Source of the DNA: an uncultured Lachnospiraceae bacterium
Lineage (GTDB): Bacteria > Bacillota > Clostridia > Lachnospirales > Lachnospiraceae
Length of the DNA: 64,000 bases
NCBI GenBank assembly: GCA_947631685.1
Contig: CANRMI010000001.1
Location: 310,001 to 374,000, forward strand
Direction of reading: 5' to 3'
Shown here piece after piece: positions 1 through 7,980 of the stretch (position 1 is its first letter; the number at the start of each line of letters is the position of its first letter). Below the pieces are notes generated by a model. That model worked only from the letters and a program-made list of their open reading frames with translations, was not told the origin of the DNA and ran no database searches. The position numbers and the translations under genes were made by a program.

Positions 1-1
1 T

Positions 2-469
2 ACGCTGATCGATGACGCGGTGGCCAGAGTCATTCGCTCGGAGGGTGGATTTATCTGGGCCTGCAAGAATTATGACGGTGATGTTATGAGCGATATGGTG
101 GCTACGGCTTACGGGGATCTGTCCATGATGACTTCCGTATTGGTTTCTCCCAACGGCGTCTATGAATATGAAGCGGCCCACGGTACGGTGCAGCGCCATT
201 ATTACAAATATCTGAAGGGAGAGGAAACCTCCACCAATTCGATCGCAACGATCTTTGCCTGGACGGGAGCTTTGAAGAAGCGCGGAGAACTGGACAACAA
301 TCAGGAACTGGTTGAATTTGGAGACAAGTTAGAAAGAGCCTGCATTAAGACCGTGGAAGACGGGAAGATGACAAAGAGCCTGTCACTGATCTCCACCTGT
401 GAAAATCCGGTCATTCTGGACAGCCTGGGATTCATCAGGGCTATCAGAGAGACATTTGAGGCAATGTAG
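2..469 (+). CDS. icd: NADP-dependent isocitrate dehydrogenase, C-terminal part
   Basis: Only the last 155 residues are in the window; the gene starts upstream. The enzyme decarboxylates isocitrate to 2-oxoglutarate with reduction of NADP, a cytosolic step that feeds glutamate synthesis. The motifs [23 protein letters not shown] and [19 protein letters not shown] are typical of the dimeric, eukaryote-like (type II) NADP enzymes rather than the E. coli type. The frame is open from base 2 with no stop before it, so the GTG at 20 is internal and not a start. The gene ends at TAG 467-469 and a hairpin follows at 502-532. The assignment is firm; cofactor preference is inferred from the family. Confidence 0.93.
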   Translation, partial: TLIDDAVARVIRSEGGFIWACKNYDGDVMSDMVATAYGDLSMMTSVLVSPNGVYEYEAAHGTVQRHYYKYLKGEETSTNSIATIFAWTGALKKRGELDNNQELVEFGDKLERACIKTVEDGKMTKSLSLISTCENPVILDSLGFIRAIRETFEAM

Positions 470-501
470 GAAAGAGCGTAAAATTCAGTCACAGAATCTT
501 T

Positions 502-532
502 AAGCCGGCGGGATAGGCCATCCTGCCGGCTT
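502..532. terminator. Hairpin between convergent icd and ABC-F genes
   Basis: A 13-bp inverted repeat (502-514 with 520-532, one G-T pair) surrounds a 5-nt loop and lies between two genes that point at each other. T-tracts on both sides are weak, so it is a bidirectional terminator by position and stem strength rather than by a classic U-run. Confidence 0.65.
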
Positions 533-537
533 CAAAT

Positions 538-2427
538 TTATTCGGCCAGTTTTTCCCATTCTTCGTAGAGCTTTTCTAACTCTTTTGAAATACCGGCCTG
601 TTCTTTCGCAATTTCCTGCAGCTTTACCGCATCGGCGGCAATCTCTGGTCGGTTCATCTCTTCTGCCAGCCCATTCTGGCGTGCCTCTAAGTCTGAGATG
701 GCTTCTTCGCATTTTTTCAGGTCGTTTTCCTTTTTCCGGAGTCTGGCCTGCTCTTCCTTTTGCTGCTGCCAGTCCAGTTTGGAGGCGCTTTCCGGTTCCG
801 GCCTGGAGGGGAGTGGCGCCGTGGGAGAGGGCAGGACTTTCTTTTCCAGATAATAGTCATAATTCCCCAGATAATTGAGAAACGAGGAGTCGCTCAGTTC
901 TAAAATGCGGGAAGCGGTCCGGTTGATAAAATAGCGGTCATGGGATACGTAGAGTACGGTGCCCTCGTAGCTGTTTAACGCGTCCTCCAGGATCTCCTTG
1001 GACTGGATGTCCAGGTGATTGGTGGGCTCGTCCAAGATCAGAAAATTGGCGTTGCCAAGCATCAGCTTTGCCAGGCTGACACGGCCTTTTTCCCCGCCGC
1101 TGAGATCCTTTATCTGTTTAAAGACTTCCTCGCCGGTGAAGAGAAAAGCCGCCAGTACATTGCGGATCTCCGTATTGCTTAAATAGGGGTATTCGTCGGA
1201 AATCTCTTCAAACAGTGTTTTTTCCGGATGAAGGACATGGTGTTCCTGGTCGTAATAACCGATCTCCACATTGGCGCCTAAGCGAAAAGTGCCGGAATCG
1301 GCAGGGAGCAGACCGTTTAGGATTTTCAGCAGAGTGGTCTTGCCCGTACCGTTGTCCCCGATGATTGCCACATGTTCTCCGCGTTTTAAGGAAAAAGCGG
1401 CGTTTTCAAACAGGATCTGGGAGCCGAAGGACTTGGAGAGGCCTTCCACGGTGAGTACGTCGTTGCCGCTCTGGAGACGGGGCGTCAGTACCAGACGCAT
1501 ATCGCTCTTTACTTCGGCGGGTTTTTCCAGGATTTCCACTTTGTTTAGCTGCTTTTCCCGGCTTTCCGCCCGTTTCACGGATTTTTCCCTGTTAAAGGAG
1601 CGCAGCTTTTCGATGACCTCTTCCTGGCGGCGGAGCTCTTTTTGCTGGTTCATATAGGCATGCAGCCTGGCGGCGCGCAATTGTTCTTTTTTGGCGGCAT
1701 AGTCGGAATAGCTGCCGGAAAAGGAAGTGGCGCGGCTTTGCTCTAATTCGATGACGCTGCCGGCAATCTTATCCAGAAAATAGCGGTCATGGGAAACGAC
1801 CAGTACCGCTCCCTTATAATTCAAAAGATAATTTTCCAGCCAGACAATGGAATGCATGTCCAGATGGTTGGTGGGCTCGTCTAAAATGATGAGGTCGGGG
1901 GAGAGCAGGAGCAGTTTGCCCAGGGCAACCCGGGTTTTCTGACCGCCGGAAAGTGTGGAAACCGGTTTGGAAAATTCTTCTTCCGTAAATCCCAGACCCT
2001 TTAATACGCCGGTCAGCGTACTCTTATAAAGATATCCGCCGTCGGTTTCAAAGCGGTGAGTCAGCAGGCTGTACTGTTCCATCAGCGCCTCGTCAGCGCC
2101 CTCTGCTATGGCCAGCTCCAGCTCTTTCAGACGCCGCTCTAAGGAGATCAGATCCTCCCTGACCGAAAGCAGCTCGTCGTAAATGGTATTGTTGCTGCTC
2201 AATCCCGCGTTCTGGGGCAGATAGCCAAAGGTCTTTCCTTTGGCGAAGACGACTTCCCCGGCGTCGGCAGATATTTCTCCCGCGATAATGCGCAAAAGCG
2301 TAGTCTTACCGGCACCGTTTATGCCGACCAGGGCGGCTTTTTCCCTGTCCTCTAAGTGAAAAGAGACATGGGAAAGCACCATGTTTTCAGGAAATTCTTT
2401 GCATATATCGCGGCAGGACAGTATCAT
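538..2427 (-). CDS. ABC-F family ATPase (ribosome-associated type)
   Basis: 629 residues with two complete ABC domains and no membrane segment, the ABC-F layout. Domain 1 has Walker A GINGAGKTTLLR, signature LSGGQKTRVALG and Walker B LIILDEPTNHLD. Domain 2 has GDNGTGKTTLLK, LSGGEKGRVSLAK and LILDEPTNHLD. A charged linker lies between the domains, and a Lys/Glu-rich coiled coil forms about the last 90 residues. ABC-F proteins act on ribosomes as translation factors or in antibiotic protection; which role applies here cannot be read from sequence. The ATG at 2427 is preceded by an AAAGGAG site. The open frame continues upstream to 2853, but that part would lie across the promoters and inside rex, so I exclude it. 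A promoter sits at 2468-2496. Confidence 0.9.
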   Translation of the reverse strand: MILSCRDICKEFPENMVLSHVSFHLEDREKAALVGINGAGKTTLLRIIAGEISADAGEVVFAKGKTFGYLPQNAGLSSNNTIYDELLSVREDLISLERRLKELELAIAEGADEALMEQYSLLTHRFETDGGYLYKSTLTGVLKGLGFTEEEFSKPVSTLSGGQKTRVALGKLLLLSPDLIILDEPTNHLDMHSIVWLENYLLNYKGAVLVVSHDRYFLDKIAGSVIELEQSRATSFSGSYSDYAAKKEQLRAARLHAYMNQQKELRRQEEVIEKLRSFNREKSVKRAESREKQLNKVEILEKPAEVKSDMRLVLTPRLQSGNDVLTVEGLSKSFGSQILFENAAFSLKRGEHVAIIGDNGTGKTTLLKILNGLLPADSGTFRLGANVEIGYYDQEHHVLHPEKTLFEEISDEYPYLSNTEIRNVLAAFLFTGEEVFKQIKDLSGGEKGRVSLAKLMLGNANFLILDEPTNHLDIQSKEILEDALNSYEGTVLYVSHDRYFINRTASRILELSDSSFLNYLGNYDYYLEKKVLPSPTAPLPSRPEPESASKLDWQQQKEEQARLRKKENDLKKCEEAISDLEARQNGLAEEMNRPEIAADAVKLQEIAKEQAGISKELEKLYEEWEKLAE

Positions 2428-2467
2428 AAACGAGGACTCCTTTTCTCCATTGAAAGTTACAACAGTC

Positions 2468-2496
2468 AGTTTACATTTCCCGTAAAAAGATGTCAA
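2468..2496 (-). promoter_or_regulatory. Sigma-A-type promoter for the ABC-F gene
   Basis: Read on the minus strand: TTGACA (2491-2496), a 17-nt spacer, then TAAACT (2468-2473). The -35 is perfect and the -10 matches 4 of 6. It lies about 40 nt before the ABC-F start and is back-to-back with the rex promoter. Confidence 0.6.
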
Positions 2497-2511
2497 GCAT
2501 GAGAGGCGGAA

Positions 2512-2540
2512 TTGACATTGTTTTAACGGTTGGATATAAT
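2512..2540 (+). promoter_or_regulatory. Consensus sigma-A promoter for rex
   Basis: TTGACA (2512-2517), exactly 17 nt, then TATAAT (2535-2540): both hexamers are perfect. Transcription would start near 2547, which places the rex start downstream at TTG 2599. A possible Rex operator of 7-4-7 geometry (2512-2529) overlaps the -35 and spacer; its right half contains TTAAC but its left half is poor. Confidence 0.85.
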
Positions 2541-2598
2541 AAGCATAAAGGCTAGGGGAAGCAAAGGGAATTCCGAATACGGAGCAGGAGGTAAGAAA

Positions 2599-3246
2599 TT
2601 GGAAGAAAAAGGTATTTCCCAGGCTGTGATAGGACGTTTGCCGCGTTATTTCAGGTATCTTGGAGAATTGAAGGACGAAGGCGTGGAGAGGGTCTCCTCC
2701 CAGGAACTTTCCGGTCTGATGCATGTGACAGCCTCCCAGATACGACAGGATTTCAATAATTTCGGAGGCTTTGGACAGCAGGGATACGGCTACAATGTAG
2801 AATTTCTCTACGAAGAGATTGGGAAAATCCTGGGGTTGAATAAGACGCATCATCTGATTATTATCGGTGCGGGGAATTTGGGGCAGGCGCTTGGCAATTA
2901 TATGAATTTTGAGCGGAGGGGCTTTATCTTAAAAGGGATGTTTGACAAGAATCCCGCCCTGTACGGAAAAAAGGTACGGGAGATCGAAGTGCAGCCCATG
3001 GAAAAAGTAGAAGAGTTTGTAAGGGAGAACGATATTGATATAGCGGTACTGACCATACCCAAGAGCAGCGCGGTAGGGGTGGCGGAAGTACTGGTTGCCA
3101 ACGGGATAAAAGCGTTTTGGAATTTCGCGCATGTGGATCTGAACGTACCGGAAGGGATCCAGGTGGAAAATGTACATCTCTCGGACAGCCTGATGAAGCT
3201 TTCCTACAATCTGGAACGCTATAACCAGGAGCAGGAAAAGGGCTGA
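2599..3246 (+). CDS. rex: Redox-sensing transcriptional repressor Rex
   Basis: 215 residues, normal for the family. Rex senses the NADH/NAD+ ratio and represses fermentative and respiratory genes when NADH is low. Residues 1-80 form the winged helix (SSQELSGLMHVTASQIRQDF, then a glycine-rich wing). The Rossmann domain follows, with GAGNLGQ at 90-96 and an Asp (FDKNP) after the second strand. The C-terminal helix that swaps between subunits ends in LSYNLERYNQEQ. The start is TTG 2599, with an AGGAGG site 6-8 nt upstream. The frame is open back to 2530, but that position lies inside the promoter. The gene for a coiled-coil protein follows 20 nt later, so the two are probably cotranscribed. Confidence 0.95.
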   Translation: MEEKGISQAVIGRLPRYFRYLGELKDEGVERVSSQELSGLMHVTASQIRQDFNNFGGFGQQGYGYNVEFLYEEIGKILGLNKTHHLIIIGAGNLGQALGNYMNFERRGFILKGMFDKNPALYGKKVREIEVQPMEKVEEFVRENDIDIAVLTIPKSSAVGVAEVLVANGIKAFWNFAHVDLNVPEGIQVENVHLSDSLMKLSYNLERYNQEQEKG

Positions 3247-3266
3247 ATCCGGAAAGGAACGCGGCT

Positions 3267-3947
3267 ATGGGAAGGAAAGACGGAGCGTTTGAACAGGCAT
3301 TAAAAGACAAAAATATACCGGTGCTGACGCTGGATCACAAATGGCATATGCTGTTTAACAACGCGGACGCGACTACGGCCATTTTAAAGCTGGAGGAGAG
3401 GCTCAATACTCTGCTGAAAAGGCAGGGAAAGCTGAACACCGAGACAAAGGAAATCAGGAAATTAAAGAAAAAGCTCATGGATGAGATCGTGCCCATGGTG
3501 GACGAATTGGAGCAGGGCAACAATCCGGGGTTGGATAAGAAAATAGAGGAAAACAAGCGGCTGATCAATGACTGCAACGAGAAAATGGAGCAGTATAAGG
3601 AAGAACTGCTGGAGCTGCCCGCCAAGATCGCGGAAGCCAACTATGATCTGATGCTGGCTACTATGGATGCCTGCTATGATGCCCTGAATGAAAACACAAA
3701 AGAAATAGAAGAGATCGGCAGCTGGATCAACGAAGTGCGGGTGGAACTGAAAAAGAAGATCATCCGGAAACAGGAAAAAGAACAGAAGAATCATGAACTT
3801 TACAATTATATGCATGCCATTTTCGGCGCGGATGTGATCGATCTGTTTGACATGAAATACAATCCGGAATTGGTACATCCCAAAAAGGCGGAAAAAAAGC
3901 CGGAAGCGGCGGTGGACACCGGCAACGGCAACGGAAACGCAGAATGA
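3267..3947 (+). CDS. Uncharacterised coiled-coil protein downstream of rex
   Basis: 226 residues, soluble, with no signal peptide or membrane segment. I do not recognise a named domain. Residues about 35-165 are rich in Lys, Glu, Leu and Asn in long helical stretches (for example LEERLNTLLKRQGKLN and KKIEENKRLINDCNEKMEQ) and look like an antiparallel coiled coil. The N-terminus has a short conserved-looking block, IPVLTLDHKWHMLF, and the tail is Lys/Pro/Gly/Asn-rich and probably disordered. An AAAGGAA site precedes ATG 3267. It sits between rex and the NAD(P)HX repair gene and ends at a strong terminator. A structural or adaptor role is possible, but no function can be assigned. Confidence 0.8.
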   Translation: MGRKDGAFEQALKDKNIPVLTLDHKWHMLFNNADATTAILKLEERLNTLLKRQGKLNTETKEIRKLKKKLMDEIVPMVDELEQGNNPGLDKKIEENKRLINDCNEKMEQYKEELLELPAKIAEANYDLMLATMDACYDALNENTKEIEEIGSWINEVRVELKKKIIRKQEKEQKNHELYNYMHAIFGADVIDLFDMKYNPELVHPKKAEKKPEAAVDTGNGNGNAE

Positions 3948-3976
3948 CGGGACTGTCAACAAGACAGTCCCGTTTT
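3947..3976 (+). terminator. Intrinsic terminator after rex operon
   Basis: A perfect 11-bp stem (3947-3957 with 3963-3973), a 5-nt loop AACAA and a TTTT run. The stem begins at the last base of the stop codon of the coiled-coil gene and ends only 33 nt before the nnrDE start. Confidence 0.88.
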
Positions 3977-4008
3977 AAACGACAGCGGCTTTGGCATGGA
4001 GGCTGAAA

Positions 4009-5529
4009 ATGAAAGAAAACAGGATTTATCTGGTAACGCCTGAAGAAATGCGGGCATATGATACTTATACCATAGAGCATATCGGGATCCCGGCTCTGGT
4101 TTTGATGGAGCGGGCCGCGTTGGCCGTGGAGGCCAGGGTAGAGCAGGCTTTAGACGGCAGAAGAGGAAAAGTGCTCTGTGTCTGCGGAGGCGGCAATAAC
4201 GGGGGAGACGGGCTGGCGCTTTCCAGACTGCTGGCGGATAAGGGCATTGCTGTGGATACGGTTTTCTTAGGGGAAGAAAGCCGCGCCGGGGATGAGGTGC
4301 GGACACAGCTTTCCATTTTGGAAAAATACGGGAGCAGACTGTATCGGGAGATTCCGGAGGAGGAGTACGCCGTGGCGGTGGACGCCATTTTCGGTACGGG
4401 ACTTTCCAGAGAAGTGACGGGAGCCTGCCGCAGTGCCATAGAGGCCATGAATGGGCTGGATGCTTACAGGATCGCCGTGGATATTCCCTCAGGACTGGAC
4501 GGAAAGACGGGAAAAGTGCTGGGAACGGCGTTTCGGGCGGATGAAACCGTGACGCTGGGATTTGCCAAAAGCGGCCTTTACCTGTATCCGGCACCTGCGT
4601 ATACGGGCAGAGTCATCGTGGCAGACATCGGTATCGGGGAAAGAAGCTTCGCCGGCAAAGAACCGGGTATGTATACAAGGCGGGACGCGCCTGCGGCGCT
4701 CTGGCCATACAGGAAACCGGACGGCAATAAAGGGACTTTTGGAAAGCTGCTTTTGGTGGCGGGCAGCGAAAAAATGGCCGGCGCCGCGCTGCTTTCGGGA
4801 GAAAGCGCCTACAGGGCGGGAGCCGGTATGGTGAAACTGGCGGTACCGATGGCTCTTCAGGAAGCCGTGAGGGAGAGACTGCCCGAAGCGCTGCTCTATA
4901 CTTACGAAAGCAGCGATGGTCTGACGGAAAGGGAGGAAGAGGAGTTTCTTGAGAGCTGCCGCTGGGCGGACGGTATAGCCATAGGCTGCGGACTTTCTGT
5001 CTGTGAAAGCGGAAGGCGGCTTTTGGAGCTGGCCCTGTCCTTCAAGCTGCCGCTTTTGATCGATGCGGACGGCCTGAATCTGCTGGCTGCCGATACGGGG
5101 CTTCAGAAGCTGCTCAAGGGCAGAAGGCAGGCAGGAGCGGACACCGTATTGACGCCCCATATGGGAGAACTGGCGAGATTGTTGGGAAAACCGCTTAAGC
5201 AGGTGTGTGAAAACGAGGCAGAGAGTACACTGGCCGCAGCCGAAAAGTTTGACTGCGTTGTGGTGGGAAAAAGTGCCAGAAGCTATGTGTGCGGCCGGAT
5301 GGGAGCGGTTTTTGTCAATACCGCCGGAAACGATAAAATGGCTACCGCCGGCAGCGGAGATGTGCTGGCCGGGATCGTGGCGGCTTTTATGGCGGGAGGT
5401 ATGGAAATCGGGGAGGCGGCCGAAAGAGGTGTTTACCTCCATGCCTGCGCGGGGGACGCGGCGGCTCTTTCCGCGAAAGGAGCCGGTATCACCGCCGGGG
5501 ATATTATCAGAGGACTCTCCACATTTTAA
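4009..5529 (+). CDS. nnrDE: Bifunctional NAD(P)H-hydrate epimerase / ADP-dependent dehydratase
   Basis: 506 residues, the usual fused length. It repairs NAD(P)H damaged by hydration: the N-terminal half interconverts R and S NAD(P)HX, and the C-terminal half dehydrates S-NAD(P)HX using ADP. The epimerase half (about 1-215) carries GGGNNGGDG at 60-68, DAIFGTGLSREVTG and VDIPSGLDG. The dehydratase half (about 235-506) carries KGTFGKLLLVAGS, DADGLNLLA, LTPHMGELARLLG and the nucleotide-binding AGSGDVLAGIVAAF near 447. ATG 4009 is preceded by TGGAGG at 6 nt; a TTG at 3991 in frame has no site. It lies 33 nt after a terminator and just upstream of alr, an order common in Firmicutes. Confidence 0.94.
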   Translation: MKENRIYLVTPEEMRAYDTYTIEHIGIPALVLMERAALAVEARVEQALDGRRGKVLCVCGGGNNGGDGLALSRLLADKGIAVDTVFLGEESRAGDEVRTQLSILEKYGSRLYREIPEEEYAVAVDAIFGTGLSREVTGACRSAIEAMNGLDAYRIAVDIPSGLDGKTGKVLGTAFRADETVTLGFAKSGLYLYPAPAYTGRVIVADIGIGERSFAGKEPGMYTRRDAPAALWPYRKPDGNKGTFGKLLLVAGSEKMAGAALLSGESAYRAGAGMVKLAVPMALQEAVRERLPEALLYTYESSDGLTEREEEEFLESCRWADGIAIGCGLSVCESGRRLLELALSFKLPLLIDADGLNLLAADTGLQKLLKGRRQAGADTVLTPHMGELARLLGKPLKQVCENEAESTLAAAEKFDCVVVGKSARSYVCGRMGAVFVNTAGNDKMATAGSGDVLAGIVAAFMAGGMEIGEAAERGVYLHACAGDAAALSAKGAGITAGDIIRGLSTF

Positions 5530-5548
5530 AGGAAAGAAGGAACCGGGA

Positions 5549-6685
5549 ATGGAGCAGGGGTACGCAAGAGGATACGCTGAGATCGATCTGGATGCCATTG
5601 TATCCAACATGTTAAGTATGAAAGCTGTTGTAGGAGAAAATACCCGCATGATGGGCGTGGTCAAGACCAACGGATACGGGCATGGCAGCGTGCCCGTTGC
5701 CAGAGCTTTGGAAAAGCTGGACTGTATGTACGGGTTTGCGGTGGCCACCGCGGAAGAAGCGTTTGAACTGCGGGAAGCGGGAATCAGCCTGCCGATTCTG
5801 GTTTTGGGGCACACGTTTCCGGACAGTTACGGTCGGATGGTGGAGGAGAATATCAGCGCGGCTTTGTTCAGAGAGGATACAGCGCGGCTTCTGGCAGAGG
5901 AAGCCGTAAAGAGAAACAAAAAAGCCGGCGTTCACATCAAAGTGGACACGGGTATGGGAAGGATCGGGGTACGACCGGACGAAGAGGGGTTAGCGTTTGT
6001 AAAGCGCGCGGCACAGACAAAAGGGCTGGCGTTGGAAGGCGTATTTACCCATTTCGCCAGGGCGGACGAAAGGGATAAAACCAGCGTCCGCACCCAGTTA
6101 CGGCTTTTTACGGATTTTTGCGGCAAGATTGAAGAAGCCGGGATCCGCGGATTTAGGAAGCATTGTTCCAACAGCGCCGGAATCCTGGAAATGCCGGAGG
6201 CCAATATGGATATTGTAAGGGCGGGCATCAGTCTTTACGGACTTTGTCCTTCGCCGGAAGTGAACGGTCAGGACCTGCCTCTGCGGCCGGCGCTGTCCCT
6301 TTACAGTACCGTGGTCTATGTCAAATGGCTGCCGGCCGGTTCTCCTGTCAGCTACGGGGGCACCTATGTGACGGATAAAGCCAGAAAGATTGCCACGATC
6401 CCTCTTGGTTACGGAGACGGTTATCCCAGAGGACTTTCCGGTAAAGGCGAGGTCCTGATCAGGGGAAAACGGGCGCCCATCCTAGGAAGAGTCTGCATGG
6501 ATCAGTTTATGGTGGATGTGACGGACATAGAGGGAGTGTGTGAGGGAGATAAGGTGACGCTGATAGGCAGGGACGGCGCAGAACGCATTTCGGCGGAAGA
6601 ACTGGGGGAGAGATCCGGGCGTTTCAACTATGAGCTGGTCTGCCTGCTTGGAAAAAGGATTCCCAGGGTATATATCGGAGGATAA
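5549..6685 (+). CDS. alr: Alanine racemase
   Basis: 378 residues. A PLP enzyme that converts L-Ala to D-Ala for peptidoglycan. The PLP lysine is K39 in VVKTNGYGHG, where most family members have KADAYGHG; the lysine and YGHG are kept. Other landmarks are HFARADE, HCSNSAGIL, the catalytic tyrosine region SYGGTY near 268, IPLGYGDGYPR and GRVCMDQFMVDVT. The ATG at 5549 has an AAAGAAGG site 8 nt upstream. The frame is open further upstream inside nnrDE, which is not a credible start. It follows nnrDE by 19 nt and precedes the EndoA toxin gene, the same order as B. subtilis except that the antitoxin is missing. Confidence 0.96.
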   Translation: MEQGYARGYAEIDLDAIVSNMLSMKAVVGENTRMMGVVKTNGYGHGSVPVARALEKLDCMYGFAVATAEEAFELREAGISLPILVLGHTFPDSYGRMVEENISAALFREDTARLLAEEAVKRNKKAGVHIKVDTGMGRIGVRPDEEGLAFVKRAAQTKGLALEGVFTHFARADERDKTSVRTQLRLFTDFCGKIEEAGIRGFRKHCSNSAGILEMPEANMDIVRAGISLYGLCPSPEVNGQDLPLRPALSLYSTVVYVKWLPAGSPVSYGGTYVTDKARKIATIPLGYGDGYPRGLSGKGEVLIRGKRAPILGRVCMDQFMVDVTDIEGVCEGDKVTLIGRDGAERISAEELGERSGRFNYELVCLLGKRIPRVYIGG

Positions 6686-6770
6686 CTGAATAGCGGAAGA
6701 TAAACTGGCAATACTACTACCAGAGCAAAAAAGACCGTTATAAAACGGGAGCCGGAAAGGAATGCGTAAT

Positions 6771-7112
6771 ATGAGAAGAGGCGACGTATACTATGCGGAT
6801 TTAAGACCGGTGGTAGGTTCCGAACAGGGAGGTATCCGGCCGGTTTTGATCATACAGAACGATGTGGGCAACCGCCACAGTCCCACAGTGATCTGCGCAG
6901 CCATTACCTCCAAGATGAACAAGGCCAAGCTGCCCACCCACATCGAATTGTCCACCATGCAGTACGATATGGACAAAGATTCCGTTATTCTGCTGGAGCA
7001 GCTGCGCACCATAGACAAGAGACGGTTAAAGGATAAGGTCTGCCATCTGGACACCCAGATCATGCAGAAAGTCAACAGAGCCCTGATGATCAGCCTGGAA
7101 CTGGATACATAA
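6771..7112 (+). CDS. ndoA: MazF/EndoA-type mRNA endoribonuclease toxin, no adjacent antitoxin
   Basis: 113 residues, close to B. subtilis EndoA (about 116). This family cleaves mRNA at short specific sites. [46 protein letters not shown] and [15 protein letters not shown] are all present, so the fold and active-site arginine and threonine regions look intact. ATG 6771 has GAAAGGA about 9 nt upstream; the ATG at 6762 touches that site and is less likely. Only 85 nt separate it from alr, too little for the antitoxin gene (ndoAI, about 280 nt) found here in Bacillus. An antitoxin may be encoded elsewhere, or the toxin may act alone. Confidence 0.9.
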   Translation: MRRGDVYYADLRPVVGSEQGGIRPVLIIQNDVGNRHSPTVICAAITSKMNKAKLPTHIELSTMQYDMDKDSVILLEQLRTIDKRRLKDKVCHLDTQIMQKVNRALMISLELDT

Positions 7113-7128
7113 TCAGAGGGCGTGTGGC

Positions 7129-7157
7129 TTGACGAACGGACTTACAAATGATATATT
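7129..7157 (+). promoter_or_regulatory. Promoter upstream of yebC
   Basis: TTGACG (7129-7134), a 17-nt spacer, then TATATT (7152-7157). Each hexamer matches 5 of 6. It lies in the 96-nt gap between ndoA and yebC, about 50 nt before the yebC start. Confidence 0.65.
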
Positions 7158-7208
7158 TAAGTTTACGGAAAAAGTATCAAAAGAAAAAGAACAGACACGG
7201 AGGCAATT

Positions 7209-7937
7209 ATGTCAGGACATTCCAAATTTGCGAACATTAAGCATAAGAAAGAGAAAAACGACGCCGCTAAGGGAAAGATCTTTACCATCATCGGAAGAGA
7301 GATCGCGGTAGCGGTCAAGGAAGGCGGACCGGATCCGGCCAATAATTTTAAGCTGGCCCAGGTGATCGCCAAGGCCAAGGCCAACAATATGCCCAACGAT
7401 ACCATCGAAAGAGGTATCAAGAAAGCAGCAGGGGATATGGGAAACGTCAATTACGAATATGTGACCTACGAAGGCTACGGCCCCAACGGGATCGCCATTA
7501 TCGTAGACGCGCTGACGGACAATAAGAACCGTACCGCTGCCAATGTCAGGAGCGCTTTTACAAAAGGGCAGGGAAATGTGGGAACGCCCGGCTGCGTCTC
7601 TTTTATGTTCAATAAAAAAGGACAGATTATCATTGATAAAGAAGAATATGAAGCGGACGCGGACGAACTGATGATGCAGGTTTTGGACGCCGGCGCCGAG
7701 GACTTTTCTGAGGAAGAGGACAGCTATGAAGTGTTGACGGATCCCGATTCCTTTGAGGAAGTCAGGAAAGCCTTAGAAGACGCCGGGATCCCCATGGTCA
7801 GCGCGGAGGTGACCATGATCCCTCAGAATTACGTGGAACTGACGGATGAAAACGCCATTAAGAATCTGCAGCGTACGCTGGATCTGCTGGATGATGATGA
7901 TGACGTGCAGGCAGTATATCATAACTGGGATGAATAA
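7209..7937 (+). CDS. yebC: YebC/PmpR family protein
   Basis: 242 residues, standard length. The opening [19 protein letters not shown] and the blocks [39 protein letters not shown] and [18 protein letters not shown] are diagnostic. The family was described as DNA-binding regulators; newer work links some members to translation of proline-rich stretches, so the role is best left open. Cytosolic. CGGAGG lies 5 nt before ATG 7209. It has its own promoter at 7129-7157, and metY follows after 43 nt with no visible terminator. Confidence 0.94.
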   Translation: MSGHSKFANIKHKKEKNDAAKGKIFTIIGREIAVAVKEGGPDPANNFKLAQVIAKAKANNMPNDTIERGIKKAAGDMGNVNYEYVTYEGYGPNGIAIIVDALTDNKNRTAANVRSAFTKGQGNVGTPGCVSFMFNKKGQIIIDKEEYEADADELMMQVLDAGAEDFSEEEDSYEVLTDPDSFEEVRKALEDAGIPMVSAEVTMIPQNYVELTDENAIKNLQRTLDLLDDDDDVQAVYHNWDE

Positions 7938-7980
7938 ATAAAGTTTTTCCACTCATGATCTGCGGAGGAGAGTTTACATA

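Noticed and set aside
2428-2853. Upstream extension of the ABC-F reading frame to 771 residues
   Set aside because: It crosses both promoters and runs inside rex on the opposite strand, and a good ribosome site exists for ATG 2427.
4489-5814. 441-residue minus-strand frame opposite nnrDE and alr
   Set aside because: It spans two well supported genes and their gap, with no plausible domain.
7938-7980. Search for a T-box or SAM riboswitch before metY
   Set aside because: The gap is 43 nt, too short for either element, and shows no conserved core.
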